A stretch of 64,000 bases of DNA from Serripes groenlandicus (Eukaryota; Mollusca; Bivalvia; Cardiida; Cardiidae), in assembly GCA_031761405.1 (NCBI GenBank), contig JASEVX010000010.1, positions 26,311,545 to 26,375,544 of the forward strand. The letters run 5' to 3'. Position numbers and translations under genes: made by a program. Shown piece by piece: positions 20,756-31,639 of this stretch. How positions within the stretch are numbered: position 1 is the stretch's first letter; each line of letters begins with the position of its first letter. The notes below the pieces were generated by a model, which saw nothing but the letters and a program-made list of their open reading frames with translations, made no database searches and was not told where the DNA came from.

Positions 20756-20968
20756 TGTCTGCAACAGACAATTTTTAAAATCATTGTGGGATAAAGTTAA
20801 ATGGAAAATGACCTTAAGTAGGAGAGGTCAAAGCTTTACCACTGCACCCCTGTCTTCCACAGTTGAAAACATTTTGGAAAATGGAGACATTTCTCCTTTT
20901 GCCTCAATGTTTTTATAAAGTCATCTGCAAGAGATGTGTCAAAAACATCTGTTAGTGGGAAAGGGTTT
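20756..20968 (-). mobile_element. TTAA-MITE, strongly decayed
   Basis: CTGCAACAGACAA, AGTTGAAAACATTTTGG, TTTCTCCTTTTGCCTCAATG and GTGGGAAAGGGTTT appear in the right order. Confidence 0.6.
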
Positions 20969-21626
20969 GGATATTTTTTTTTCATTTACTCAACACATCG
21001 ACTGGAATATCTCTATACTCATTCTTGTATTTGAAATAGGAAAAGGCAAATAATAAAGGCAAGCAGGATATTTAAACAAAATGTACAATTGATTTCTTCC
21101 TAATTACTTTATCAGAATTATAGGAGCCATACAATGACAGGGGCGTAGCTAAGAATTTGAATTTTTTTTTGCACATATATTGAATATACGAAAAGCAGTT
21201 TCTGACAACACACTTCCGATAAACTGGTAATTAGCTAACACTACACTGACATCTAACTTTTTTTAAAATCTAATGTGACTGTTAGTATCTGAATATTAAC
21301 TGACAAAAGAAGGACATTAAGCTGGTAATAAATAACATGTGTTACATTTTTGCTTGAGGTCTGACAATAGACCGACGATAATTCTCATAGTCATTTCTTC
21401 AACAAACTTGTACACTCACAAAGCACTGGCAAGTAAAATCAACAACAACATCAACAACAATAACATTTTTCAAAATAGAGGATTTAAATGACATTTGATG
21501 GTTAAATTTCGGCAATGTTTTCGCAAAACACTTGGCTCTCATGAATCGTAATTAAATATTTTGTGAATAGTGACTTGTAAATAACTATTCTACACATCTT
21601 AGTGATAAATTCAGACAAAATAAACA
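20969..21626. other. No recognised feature
   Basis: AT-rich sequence with a short (CAA)n stretch near 21445. No gene or repeat family identified. Confidence 0.4.
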
Positions 21627-21856
21627 TTAACCCTTTCCCTCATACGACAATTCTGCAGCAGACGACTTTGAACATATTTTGTCAAATCATAGAAAATCTC
21701 TATAATTGAATGGATAACCTATGACTAAAAGTGGAAAATATTGTTTCAAAAGAAGAAATTGCTTGTTTTGAGCAATTTCTTCCTTTGTCACTATGTTTTC
21801 AAAAAGCCGTCTGCTGCAGAGGCGTCAGAAAGCGTCTATATGATGGAAAGGGTTAA
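21627..21856 (-). mobile_element. TTAA-MITE, full length
   Basis: TTAACCCTTTCCCTCATAC to TGATGGAAAGGGTTAA; close to the consensus. Confidence 0.93.
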
Positions 21857-22270
21857 ATGGAGCATGCAGGCACCGAAATTAGTTGTAAAAGCTTTGAGTT
21901 ACCTCTTTATGTTTTGATTTTTCTGGCCAGAGCCATAAAAAAGTTAAGGATTTTTTAAAGAATTTATTAACACCTGCTTATTGGAGGTAGCCAAAGAAAA
22001 ATGTATTGTGGAATAAAAGTCATAAACAACAAGTGTAGCCACCAAAGGAGAGCAAAAAGAACAGGACTAATATCTACTCTCCAAACAACTTCACACTCCT
22101 CTTTGAAATTTATACGTTGATTCTTCACTTGCTACTATACTATCAATATATATGTAACAATATCACTGGCAACACAATGACATGACACTAACAATAGCTG
22201 AGAATTAAAAAAATTAATTCAGTAGTTGACAACAAACTGACATTACATCAACAACAGGGCCCAGATGGCC
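21857..22270. other. No recognised feature
   Basis: No family repeat or credible exon seen. TATAGTAGCAAGTGAAG-type text near 22130 may be old repeat. Confidence 0.35.
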
Positions 22271-22998
22271 CTAAATCAATAACCTGGTTGATATGGGAAA
22301 ATAGTCTAAGTCCAATTTTGACCTTGACATTTAACCTATGACCTTGAAAATAAATAAGCTTCTAGACCTTGCCCATATATACTAACTGTATACCAAGTTT
22401 GGTTAAGATCGGTCAAAGGATGTTGAGTGGTCACAAGGTTGTTGATATGGGAAAATAGTCAAAGTCCAATTTTGACCTTGACCTTTAACCTATGACCTCG
22501 AAAATATATAGACTTCTAGACCTTGCCATATGCTAACTGTATACCAAGTTTGGTTAAGATCTGTTGAAGGATGTTCAGTGTAGAGTGGTCACAAGGTTGT
22601 TGATATGGAATAGTCAAAGTCCAATTTTGACCATGACCTTTAACCTATGACCTTGAAAATAGATAGGCTTCTAGACCTTGCCATATACTAACTGTATATC
22701 AAGTTTGGTTAAGATCAGTTGAAGGATGTTCAGTGTAGAGTGGTCACAAGGTTGTTGATATGGAGAAATAGTCAGTCCAATTTTGACCTTGACCTTTAAC
22801 CTATGACCTTGAAAATAGGCTTCTAGACCTTGCCATATACTAACTGTATACCAAGTTTGGTTAAGATCGGTCGAAGGATGTTCAGTTAAGAGTGGTCACA
22901 AGGTTGTTACGGACGGACACACAGACGCACAAACAAATAAGAGGACAGTCCCGTTACTATATCCCCTCACAAACTTCGTTAGCCGAGGGGATACTAAT
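22271..22998. mobile_element. Tandem-unit element with GAC-rich tract and 3' hairpin
   Basis: Four direct units of ~155 bp, each with GTCCAATTTTGACCTTGACC, AACCTATGACCTTGAAAAT and CCAAGTTTGGTTAAGATC. Then ACGGACGGACACACAGACGC, then a hairpin CCCCTC...GAGGGG and ATACTAAT. Same architecture as 5782-6722 with different sequence. Confidence 0.6.
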
Positions 22999-23204
22999 TC
23001 TTGCTTGTCATTTAGCACAAGCATACCTCTTCAATTGACTTTGAAAGTTCTGATTACGAATGGCCTTAACATTTCTCCTTTATACCAACAATGTTTATAA
23101 ATTTGCACCAAAATTAAACATCCTATTTTACAGATATGACTTAATTTTCCTGACATATTATCAAATGAAATGAATTAAAATATATTAGGTAAATGTTTAA
23201 ATTA

Positions 23205-23441
23205 TTAACCCTTTACACTTGCCCAGGCATTTGTGCGCATATGGCAGCAGATGACTATTGAAAACAGTGTGGCATAAGGAGAGATTGCTCATAATGATCA
23301 ATTCCACCTTGTGCCTTTATGTGGTCCTTAAATCTATGTCATACATTTGCAATTATATTTCATTCATCTAGTTTTATCCATAGTTTGACCTAGATGTTTT
23401 CAATGTCATCTACTGCAGATTTGTTGTATGTGGGAAAGGGT
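23205..23441 (+). mobile_element. TTAA-MITE, diverged
   Basis: TTAACCCTTTACACTTGCCC at the left, GTGTGGCATAAGGAG arm, and GATTTGTTGTATGTGGGAAAG at the right. Its right half is repeated at 23688-23816. Confidence 0.8.
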
Positions 23442-23816
23442 AAAAAGCCTTGACATTTCTATTAACCCTTTCCCTCATATAGACGCTTTCTGAGGCATCT
23501 GCAGCAGACGGCTTTTTGAAAACATAGTGACAAAAAAGAAATTGCTCAAAACGTGCAATTTCTCCTTTTGCCACAATGTTTTCCACGTGTAGTCATAGGT
23601 TATCCATTCAATAATAATTTTCTATTTTTTGACAAAATATGTTCAAAGTCGTCTGCTGCAGAATTGTCGTATGAGGGAAAGGGTTAAATCTATGTCATAC
23701 ATTTGCAATTATATTTCATCCATCTAGTTTATCCATATTTTTTACTAGATGTTTTCAATGTCATCTACTGCAGATTTATTGTATGTGGAAAAGGGTAAAA
23801 AGCCTTGATATTTCTA
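23328..23816. repeat. ~130-bp tandem duplication split by a MITE
   Basis: TTAAATCTATGTCATACATT...AAAAAGCCTTGACATTTCTA at 23328-23461 and again at 23684-23816, with a few substitutions. Confidence 0.88.
23462..23687 (+). mobile_element. TTAA-MITE, full length, between duplicated flanks
   Basis: TTAA to TTAA; stem GCTCAAAACGTGC has one mismatched pair. It sits exactly at the TTAA that opens the second copy of a ~130-bp duplication. Confidence 0.92.
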
Positions 23817-23903
23817 TAAAATCTATAATTATTTTAGGCACGGGATATAGAAATATTGATGATCTGTTCATCATTTATTTCCCCTTATCATAAACCAATG
23901 TCA

Positions 23904-24131
23904 TTAACCCTTTCCAACATACAACCAATCTGCACCAGATGATTTCAAAACATGTTGGCAAATATGTGAACAATCTCCGTAAATTGAAGTTTAATTATCA
24001 AATGTAGTTGAAAACATTATGGCAAAAGAAGAAATTGCTCATCTTGAGCAATTTCTACTTTTGTCACAATGTTTTGTAAAGCCGTCTCATGCAGAAGTCT
24101 AATGAAGCATCTGTATGAGGGACAGGGTTAA
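23904..24131 (-). mobile_element. TTAA-MITE, diverged, full length
   Basis: TTAACCCTTTCCAACATAC to GAGGGACAGGGTTAA; stem GCTCATCTTGAGC. Confidence 0.88.
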
Positions 24132-24352
24132 TTTGCTTGTTGGTGAGTTTTTGACAAATCTGTAATCCTTGTCCTAATACAGACATCATTTTGATACCTT
24201 AAGCAATAGACAACTTTTCAAAAACATCATTGAAAAGTGATAAATTACTGGTTTAAGTAACTTATTCATTCCCCCGTATATTTTTAAACTCTGCATCAGA
24301 ATCATATATACCTCCACGTTTTGAGATATTACATTGTTTTCTTCAAATCAGT

Positions 24353-24657
24353 TGATTGATTGATTGATTGATTGATTGGGGTTTAACGCCGATTTTAACA
24401 ATTTCTCAGTCATATCACAGCGGCCAGTTCACCTACTCATGTGTTTCCTGGTTTTCTCACACCAGTACTCCACACAACAATCTTCCCAAGCAACTGGCTG
24501 CTTTTCCACATAGACTTAGCCCATTGGTGGAAGACGAATGACGCATGTCATAATGACTTGTGTCAAACGTCGGAAAGAAAGTTGGCCGAGCCGGGATTGA
24601 AACTCACAACCCCTGGATTGACAGCCCGCGTCATTATCGACTGAGCTACGGGGACTT
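24353..24657 (-). repeat. tRNA-derived SINE, family B, full length
   Basis: (GATT)n tail, ATCACAGCGGCCAGTTCACC, and head AGCTACGGGGACT. On the minus strand the B-box reads GAGTTTCAATCCC. Short enough of substitutions to be a fairly young copy. Confidence 0.88.
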
Positions 24658-25002
24658 GACTCAGACGACTATCAATACTATATCAGGTAAAAGGAAAGAG
24701 TATTGTACATTACCTATAGTTCAATAAATCTATAATCATTTTTCACCAGATAAAATATACAAGCACATATGTGCGAAAAGGTACAATTTGGCCATTTCTG
24801 TACAGTGTAGGGTCAGATCAGCAAGTACATCTACTGCTTCTTATCTGAATCTAAACAATTTGACAGAATTTTCTTACAGGCTGATGTAGGTAATATATGA
24901 ACATTGGTAGATCTGGATCTACACTAAAGTCACTAAAGCCATCTTGCACCTTTTCCCATGCACAGGCTCATATAATCCATGCCATCCTTCAAGTTTTAAG
25001 AT
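24658..25002. other. No recognised feature
   Basis: Nothing assignable in this stretch. Confidence 0.35.
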
Positions 25003-25234
25003 TTAATAACCCTTTCCCACATACAACAAATCTGCAGTGGATAAAATTTGAAAATATCCAGGAAAAAATAGGTAATATACTTGTAAATGAAATTATAATT
25101 ATTGAATACAGTTGATTACATTGTAGCAAAAGGAGAAATTGATCAATATCAACAATTTCCCCTTTTGTTACACTGTCTTTAAAGGTCATCTGCTGCAGAG
25201 GCTTAGAAAGCATCTGTAAATGGGAAAGATTTAA
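25003..25234 (-). mobile_element. TTAA-MITE, diverged
   Basis: TTAATAACCCTTTCCCACAT to ATGGGAAAGATTTAA. The right flank TTAATAACCCTG repeats the left start. Confidence 0.85.
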
Positions 25235-25299
25235 TAACCCTGTCCTTGATTTAACATTCATGAGTATTTTCTTCTTTCTTTTTTTAAATTTAATTCATA

Positions 25300-25653
25300 C
25301 GTTTGTATTTATCAATGTCAACAGTATTTCAGATATATCACAACGACAGTTCACCTATCCATGATCCCTAGTTCTTTTAACCCTTTCCCCTATGATACAG
25401 GCGCTTTCTGACGCCTCTGTTGCAGAAAACTTTTGCAAAAATTGTGACAAAAGGAGAAATCACTCATAGCGAACAACTTTTCCTTTTGTCACAATGTGTT
25501 CAACTCTTTTCAATGATAATTGTTTGATTTATAGAGGTTTACCATCTTTTAAACCAGACATTTTTAAATTCGTCTGCTACTGATTAGTTGTGGGAAAGGG
25601 TTAACCAGTAGCTCTTCACCATGACTACTATGAGCAAGGATCAGACCTGTGGG
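25300..25653 (-). repeat. SINE family A interrupted by a MITE
   Basis: CAACAGTATTTCAGATATATCAC...CATGATCCCTAGTTC before 25376, then CAGTAGCTCTTCACCATGAC and GGATCAGACCTGTGGG after 25604, are two halves of a decayed family A SINE. Confidence 0.6.
25377..25604 (+). mobile_element. TTAA-MITE, full length, inside a SINE
   Basis: TTAACCCTTTCCCCTATGAT to TGTGGGAAAGGGTTAA. Flanking TTAA are intact. Confidence 0.88.
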
Positions 25654-25846
25654 TTAACCCTTTCTCACCTATAGACGCATTTTGGCGCATCTGCAGCAGA
25701 TGACTCTTGAAAACAATTTGTAGCCAAAGGAGAAACCCATTTGCCACAATTTTTTCAACTATTTTCAGTAATTATCGTAACCTTTCAATTATAGTGATTA
25801 CTTGAAGTCTTCAAAGTAGTCTGCTGTAGATTTGTTGTATGTGGGA
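25654..25846 (+). mobile_element. TTAA-MITE, diverged, fused to next copy
   Basis: TTAACCCTTTCTCACCTATA, TCTGCAGCAGATGAC, right TTGTTGTATGTGGGAA. The terminal GGGTTAA has been exchanged for the next copy's CCCTTTCTCACA. Confidence 0.8.
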
Positions 25847-26062
25847 ACCCTTTCTCACATACATCAAATCTGCAACAGAAGACTTTGAAAACATTTAGTC
25901 TAAAATATGGAAACTCTCTATAAATGTAAAAACAGTCATTGAAAACATTTGTGGCAACAGGAGAAATTGCTCATCATGACTAATTTCACCTTTTGCCACA
26001 ATGTTTTCAGAAGTCGTCTGTAGCAGAGGTGTCAGACGGCGTCTGCACATGGAAAAGGGATA
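25846..26062 (-). mobile_element. TTAA-MITE, diverged
   Basis: ACCCTTTCTCACATACATC, full hairpin with GCTCATCATGACT, right end CATGGAAAAGGGATAA. Confidence 0.82.
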
Positions 26063-26065
26063 ACT

Positions 26066-26278
26066 TTAACCCCTTCCCACATATGACAAATCAGCAGCAA
26101 CCAACTTTGAAAACATAGCTGAAATGTTTTGGAAACTCCCTCTAAATGAAAGTACAATGATTGAATAGAATTGAAAACATGGTTTTGAGCAATTTCTTCT
26201 TTTGTCGCCATGTTTTCAATAAGCCATCTACTGCAGAGGCGTCAGAAACCGTTTATGATAATTTTATGAGGGAAAGGC
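26066..26278 (-). mobile_element. TTAA-MITE, hybrid subfamily
   Basis: Left end of the diverged type (CCTTCCCACATATGACAAAT), right half of the main type (TTCTTCTTTTGTCGCC, AGGCGTCAGAAACC). The first hairpin arm is mostly deleted. Confidence 0.75.
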
Positions 26279-26450
26279 CAAACTGGAGTGGCAATAAGAG
26301 CCCAAATCATCAGACGTGACTCAACCGTGTATTTGAAGACTAAATCGTGTATTTGAAGATGATTATAATTATATCATAGGATGATAGTGCTCACTTGTAA
26401 TTCAATTTGTTATCTACTTATTAAATGGCATAGTCTTGTTGATTCTCTTT

Positions 26451-26602
26451 ATCCTTTCCCTAATATAACAAGTCTGCAGCAGACGACTTTTGAAATAACT
26501 ACTAAGGCAAAACTCTGGAAAATCTCAAGGGAAGAAAGTACAATTATTGTATAGTGTTGACAACTTTGTTACAAGAGGAGAAATCGCTCATCATGAGTTA
26601 AA
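26451..26602 (-). mobile_element. TTAA-MITE, 3'-truncated
   Basis: ATCCTTTCCCTAATATAAC through GAGAAATCGCTCATCATGAG; second arm and right end missing. Confidence 0.75.
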
Positions 26603-26642
26603 CTAGTGCAGCTTCACCTTCAGTTTGTGTCATTAGGTCTTT

Positions 26643-26860
26643 TTAACCCTTTCCCTTATACAACAATTCTGCAGCAGACGACTTTGAACATATTTTGTCA
26701 AAAAATAGAATATCTCTATATTTGAATGGATAACCTATAACTAAAAGTGGAAAACATTGTGTCAAATTTGTTTGTGTCAATTTCTTTTTTGTCACTATTT
26801 TTTCAAAAAGCGGTCTGCTGCAGAGGCGTCAGAAAGTGTCTTTATGAGGGAAAGGGTTAA
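26643..26860 (-). mobile_element. TTAA-MITE, full length
   Basis: TTAACCCTTTCCCTTATAC to ATGAGGGAAAGGGTTAA. The middle of the hairpin (AGGAGAAATTGC) is deleted. Confidence 0.9.
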
Positions 26861-27379
26861 TATATTGGGGGACAATGAAGGCTCCAATGAGACTGTGCAT
26901 GCATCACAGACTCGCCCCAGGCTTCACCATTTATAATTCAAACAAAACTAAATTTGGCTAGACACCCCTCAATGCCATTCCATTAGCGAGAGTTTTATGT
27001 ATATAAATACGTTAAATATTACAAGGTCTATCACTTAGCCCTTTCAGTGATACAGATGGAATTTGACTCCTAAGGATAAGATGACATTTGAAAACTAAAT
27101 GTTATAATATGAGAAATGACACTACACATGCAATTTTCCTTTTTCCTATTTAAAAAATATGCAACATATTGAACTATTAACACAAGTCAATACAATTATT
27201 ATGCCATTGACCTAAGAGGTTCCTGAAAACATGTGTCAAAATGTAAAGCTATTAATTACCATTTTGGAGGCTGTCCGATAAATACCCAACAGGTGTAATG
27301 ACATTATTGTCCAACAAGAGGTCCAAAGTCAGGGCCAGTATTTGCTTCACTGCCATTAGGTAACAATTAAATCACTATA
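26861..27379. other. No recognised feature; one possible MITE remnant
   Basis: Around 27040-27170 TAGCCCTTTCAGTGATACAG and TGAGAAATGACAC...CAATTTTCC could be an old MITE, but the match is too weak to call. Confidence 0.3.
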
Positions 27380-27919
27380 GCCATATATATATAAGGCAGA
27401 ACAGCTCAGCCTGCTAGCAGCTATCTTTTTTTACCAATTAACATGGTTTGAAGGAATTTTATAGAGAGTCACCCAAGGAACATTTCTACAAAACTATTTG
27501 AAAATAGGCGAGATACTTTAAGGGAAGAAGAGATTTTAACTTTTAACTTAAGTCTTATAAAGCAGTACAGCAATCGTCCCCTGGCAGTCCATGTTTTCGA
27601 CCAATCAATTTGACTTGAAGGAATCTTATAGAGGCTCGCACAAGAAGAATTTCTATACAATTATTTGAAACTCAACCTTACAGTTTGGGAGGAGAACAAG
27701 TTTTTTCTTTACTGTTGCCATGGAAACCAGAATGTTGCATGGATCCAAAATATTTGAAGGAATTCAGGAAAGGATGTTGAAAGAATGATACTTATATGAG
27801 CTTTCATCACAAATGGCCCAGTGGTGTTACAGAGGAGAATTCGTTTGGAGCAAAAGTGAACACACGGACGACAATTGGCTATGACATAAACTTGGCTGTC
27901 TTTCAGCAAGTCGAGCTAA
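27380..27919. mobile_element. Helitron-like non-autonomous element, left-truncated
   Basis: Shares two internal units (AATTAACATGGTTTGAAGGA, GAGAGTCACCCAAGGAACAT; then CAATCAATTTGACTTGAAGG, TTTCTATACAATTATTTGAA) with 39473-40114. It has TTGCCATGGAAACCAGAATG, ACACACGGACGACA and an end CAAGTCGAGCTAA. A 69-codon plus-strand frame in it is not conserved between copies. Confidence 0.55.
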
Positions 27920-28001
27920 AAACTGTTACCAACTGTAGTCCGAAAACCACTCTTTGTGTAAAAGAGTTCATTCAGTCTTTTTATATGAGTTACAAGAGAA
28001 A

Positions 28002-28230
28002 TTAACCCTTTCCCACATACAACAAATCTGAGGCAGACGTCTTTGAAAACATCTTTGGAAAAACAAAGAAAATCTCTATAAATGAAGTTATATTTACTTT
28101 AAAGAGTTGAAAACATTATGGCAAAAGGAGAATTTGCTCATATTGAGCAATTTCTCCATTTGTCAAAATGTTTTCAAAAGTTGTCTGCTGAAGAGGCATC
28201 AGAAAGTGTCTATATGTTGGAATTGGTTAA
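28002..28230 (-). mobile_element. TTAA-MITE, diverged, full length
   Basis: TTAACCCTTTCCCACATAC to TGTTGGAATTGGTTAA. Stem GCTCATATTGAGC. Confidence 0.87.
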
Positions 28231-28239
28231 AAACCTTCA

Positions 28240-28543
28240 AACTAAATGGCATTCACAATCAAAACTAGAACTATGAGTGAACTCACAAAAGGATACCCCC
28301 GTCCCGCGCTTACAAGACATATGGACAGACAGACGGACGAACGGACAGATATATTTCCGACCGGGATAATCTTAATTCATGCACATCCTCAGGTTGTGTA
28401 CTGCAACTGTGTAAAGAATCGGTCTAGCTGTTAAGGAGGAGTTGCGCTTACAAGACATATGGACAGACAGACGGACATGGACAGACGGACGCACAGGGTG
28501 ATTCCTATATACCCCCCAAAACTTGTTTGTGGGGGGGTAAAAT
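28240..28543. mobile_element. GACGGAC-tract element with ACCCCC/GGGGGT ends
   Basis: AACTCACAAAAGGATACCCCC near 28280, two blocks of GACAGACAGACGGAC, a segment AATCGGTCTAGCTGTTAAGG, and a terminal dyad ATACCCCCC...GGGGGGGTAA. Related to 35206-35753. Confidence 0.5.
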
Positions 28544-29839
28544 AAATACTTGTAAAGTTCGAGTTTAATGGTCAATGCCGAAGCTTACATCATGATTGTA
28601 TAACTAGAATATAAACAGGAAAGATCATGATCAGACTGCATGGTAGTGCTGGCTTATCTGAATCTTTGCTGGTCACTTTAAATCCCAATGGTCAGATTTC
28701 GTGCAATATAGCTTATATTGTGATAAATCCTAAATGATCTATTGATATTAAAAACACATCATATTTACCATTTGTAACACAGAGTGAAACAGAGAAGTTT
28801 TCAGTTTGAGCAATTTCTTCTTTTACCACAAAGTTTATAATATTGTGAAAAAAAATATATACAATACAATATATATATATATACAATAATATACCCATTA
28901 CATATCCCTTTATATGTAATGTGTGTAATATAACATGACCGAATCACTATGAATATGACGTCACGTCAGCGGTTTGACATTATATATAGTCACTTTGGCG
29001 CCAAAACCAGTAAATTTCATCTAGAAATATTGTAAACATTAAGTACATAAGTATCAAAATATGCCTCATAAATCACTTTATGTGGTAAATAGAATATCTC
29101 ACGAGAGTTTATTTATTATCCCTTTTAATAAACTCATTAACTAAGCTAAATATGACCTCGGCATAATTAGTGGCGGCATTGTTATATGGTTTACTGTCGA
29201 AATTAAAATAGCTTTGGAAAACCCGATTTTCTTTTTTGTTTCGTCATGTGATAAAAAGAATCTGACATTCGTTGTCATTTAATAAAAAGGCTTGCTTGAT
29301 AACAAACTTCTTGAACTTGTTTAATAAAACTTTATATAAAATGAAACACATGTCAGATCCTATATATATGTTGTCTGTATAAGGAAAAGGGTAACTTAAA
29401 AAAAGTTTATTATTTGAAATTTTCCTATTTATTAACACTAAAAACAATTAAATATATGATTATTAATTCTTGATTTTTTCGCAATAAAGTAAATTTTATC
29501 TGTTAAATCAAACACCATTAATAAATCCTGTTCGAAATACACGAAACTATCAGCACAATGCCACATCAATTTAAACTAAATTAAGTCCACTTCAAGAAGA
29601 AAAAAAAATTATTAAAAGAAACATCATTATTCTATTTAGAGAGGTTCAATTTCAAAATGTCGTATTATTGTCAAATATTGCACACCTTGTCATTAGGGTA
29701 GAGTATTTGATATTATTCTGCTGGATTATAAGATCGCCTTGTGTGAAGATAAAATTATTGACGTACAGACCAATTTTGTTTTCCTTTCAAATTAACCTTT
29801 CATTCCCCTGATATGATAGTGCCAAGAGTCTTCTGCTTT
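28544..29839. other. AT-rich stretch without assignable features
   Basis: About 1.3 kb. A trace of TTAA-MITE (CAGTTTGAGCAATTTCTTC near 28803) and TATATA runs near 28860 are visible. No plausible coding sequence: frames are short and lysine/isoleucine-rich. Confidence 0.4.
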
Positions 29840-30059
29840 TTAACCCTTTCTCACAGACGACAACTTTGCAGCAAACGCCTGAAATGTTTTAGAAAACTCC
29901 CTTTAAATGAAGGTACAATAATTGAAACAAGTTGAAAACGTGGTGACAAAAGGAGAAATATTTGCTTGTTTTGAGCAATTTCTTCTTTTGTCGATATGTT
30001 TTCAAAAAGCCATCTGCTGCAGAGGTGTCAGAAAGTGTCTTTATGAGGGAAAGGGTTAA
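29840..30059 (-). mobile_element. TTAA-MITE, hybrid subfamily, full length
   Basis: TTAACCCTTTCTCACAGACG; right half AGCCATCTGCTGCAGAGGTG and ATGAGGGAAAGGGTTAA. Similar mix of subfamilies to the copy at 26066. Confidence 0.85.
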
Positions 30060-30062
30060 CAT

Positions 30063-30174
30063 AAAAAAAAATCAGAGGAAATAGAATTTAAGCCTTTCCC
30101 ACATACAGCAAATCTGCATAAAAAAATCAGAGGAAATATAATTTAACCCTTTCCCACATTCAGTAAATCTGCAG
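30063..30174. repeat. ~56-bp tandem duplication at a MITE left end
   Basis: AAAATCAGAGGAAATAGAAT with TTAAGCCTTTCCCACATAC is followed by a second copy of flank plus left end. Only the second continues into a full MITE. Confidence 0.8.
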
Positions 30175-30366
30175 ACGACTGACAAGATATTTGCAAAAAT
30201 GTGAAATTTCAATATAAATAATAGTATTATAATCAAACAAAATTTAAAACACTGTGGCAAAAGGAGAAATTGCTTATTTTAATCAATTTCTCATTTTGTC
30301 ACAGTGTTTTCAAAAGTCGTCTGCTGCAGAGGCGTCAGAAAGCGTCCATATGATAGAAAGGGTTAA
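30143..30366 (-). mobile_element. TTAA-MITE, hybrid subfamily, full length
   Basis: TTAACCCTTTCCCACATTC to ATGATAGAAAGGGTTAA; stem GCTTATTTTAATC is partly opened. Confidence 0.85.
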
Positions 30367-30394
30367 TATCATAAGTAACATGGGAAGCATAGGT

Positions 30395-30587
30395 GACCCT
30401 TTCCCACTTGCAGACCTGTTCAGCTGATGACTTGTGAAACCATTGTGGCAAAAGGAGAAATTGCTCATTGTGAGTATTTTCTCAATTTTTACACAATGAC
30501 TTTTACTACATTCAATAATTAATTATACATTCATTTATAGATGTTTTTGAAGTCTGCATCCGATTTGCCGTATGTGGGAATGGGTTA
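30395..30587 (+). mobile_element. TTAA-MITE, diverged
   Basis: GACCCTTTCCCACTTGCAGAC to ATGTGGGAATGGGTTAA; shares this TTAA with the next copy. Confidence 0.8.
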
Positions 30588-30800
30588 ACATTTTCCCACA
30601 TTCAGACACTTTCTGAAGCCTTAGTGCAGCAGATGACTTTATGAAAACATTGTAGTAAAAGGAGAAATTGCTCATAATGAGCAATTTCTCCTTTTACCAC
30701 ATTATGTTCAACTTTATTCACTAATTTTTCTTTTATTTGTAGAGAATTTCTATATTTTTTACAAAAGTCGTCTTCTGCAGATTATCCATTATGCCACATT
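30584..30800 (+). mobile_element. TTAA-MITE, diverged, right end lost
   Basis: TTAACATTTTCCCACATTC, a clean hairpin with GCTCATAATGAGC, then CGTCTTCTGCAGATTATCC; the terminal GGGAAAGGG is absent. Confidence 0.78.
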
Positions 30801-30920
30801 TTGGAAGCGACTAATATAAATTGAAAACAATGAGAAATTTATTTTTTCCAACAATCATCTTCAAAAGCCCTTATGCTGTAGAGACATCAAATGTCATCTA
30901 TATCAGGTAAACGATTAACT
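30801..30920 (-). mobile_element. TTAA-MITE fragment
   Basis: Middle and right part only: AATTGAAAACAATGAG, TCTTCAAAAGCCCTTATGC and TATCAGGTAAACGATTAA. Confidence 0.45.
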
Positions 30921-31002
30921 TTTGCATACAGGGGACAGGATTTACATGGATACATATAATGGATCAATGATGGTCCTGATTAACAGGGTATTGTCCTAAA
31001 AT

Positions 31003-31237
31003 TCGTCCTTTTCCACTATCAGACGCATTTCAAGGCATCAGCAGCAGATTTTCTTTTTAAAACATAATGTGGCAAAAGGAGAAATTATTAATTAATAATG
31101 GGAAAATTTTCCATTTGAAATAATGTTTTCAACTTTATTCAACAATAACATTTATGTAAAGAGAGTTTGGATAACTTTGCCAAGATGTTTTCGAAGTCAT
31201 CTGCTGCAGAATAGTTCTACGTGGTGTGAAAGTGTTA
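31003..31237 (+). mobile_element. TTAA-MITE, old, diverged
   Basis: GTCCTTTTCCACTATCAGACG to GTGTGAAAGTGTTAA. Loop region expanded with TTAATTAATAAT. Confidence 0.72.
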
Positions 31238-31278
31238 AATCTGATATTTGTTCACTTTAATGTGGATACTATTTCTTT

Positions 31279-31506
31279 TTAACCCATTACTTCACACAGA
31301 CGACATTTAACATCTGCGATTGAACATGACTTTTAAAAACATTGCAATAAAAGGTGAAATTGCTCAGAACGAGCAATTTCACATTTTATTGCAATATGTT
31401 CAACTCTTAATCAATGTAATTCTTTCAGTTTTCTAGATTGTTGAAATTGTTCATCTGATGATTGTAAAGCAGACGACCTTTAAAAAGTCATGTGAAGTAA
31501 TGGGTT
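31279..31506. mobile_element. TTAA element with TTAACCCATTACTTCACA ends
   Basis: Left TTAACCCATTACTTCACA and right TGTGAAGTAATGGGTTTA are inverted copies differing from the common family. The centre is a hairpin of about 24 bp per arm at 31342-31395 with the familiar GCTCAGAACGAGC core. A sister family or an old variant. Confidence 0.8.
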
Positions 31507-31639
31507 TATGCATGACAACAGTTAAGGCTTTTCTGTAGAAGTATCATAGAGGATATGTTTCCTTTTCCAATCACAGCTTCTTTTTTCATATTATTATGCT
31601 CAAACTCTTTATTTACCACAAAGTCACTGCAGCAGGTCA

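Noticed and set aside
27796..28005. 69-residue plus-strand frame as a host exon
   Set aside because: It lies mostly within a Helitron-like non-autonomous element and runs into a TTAA-MITE; no splice context that stands out.
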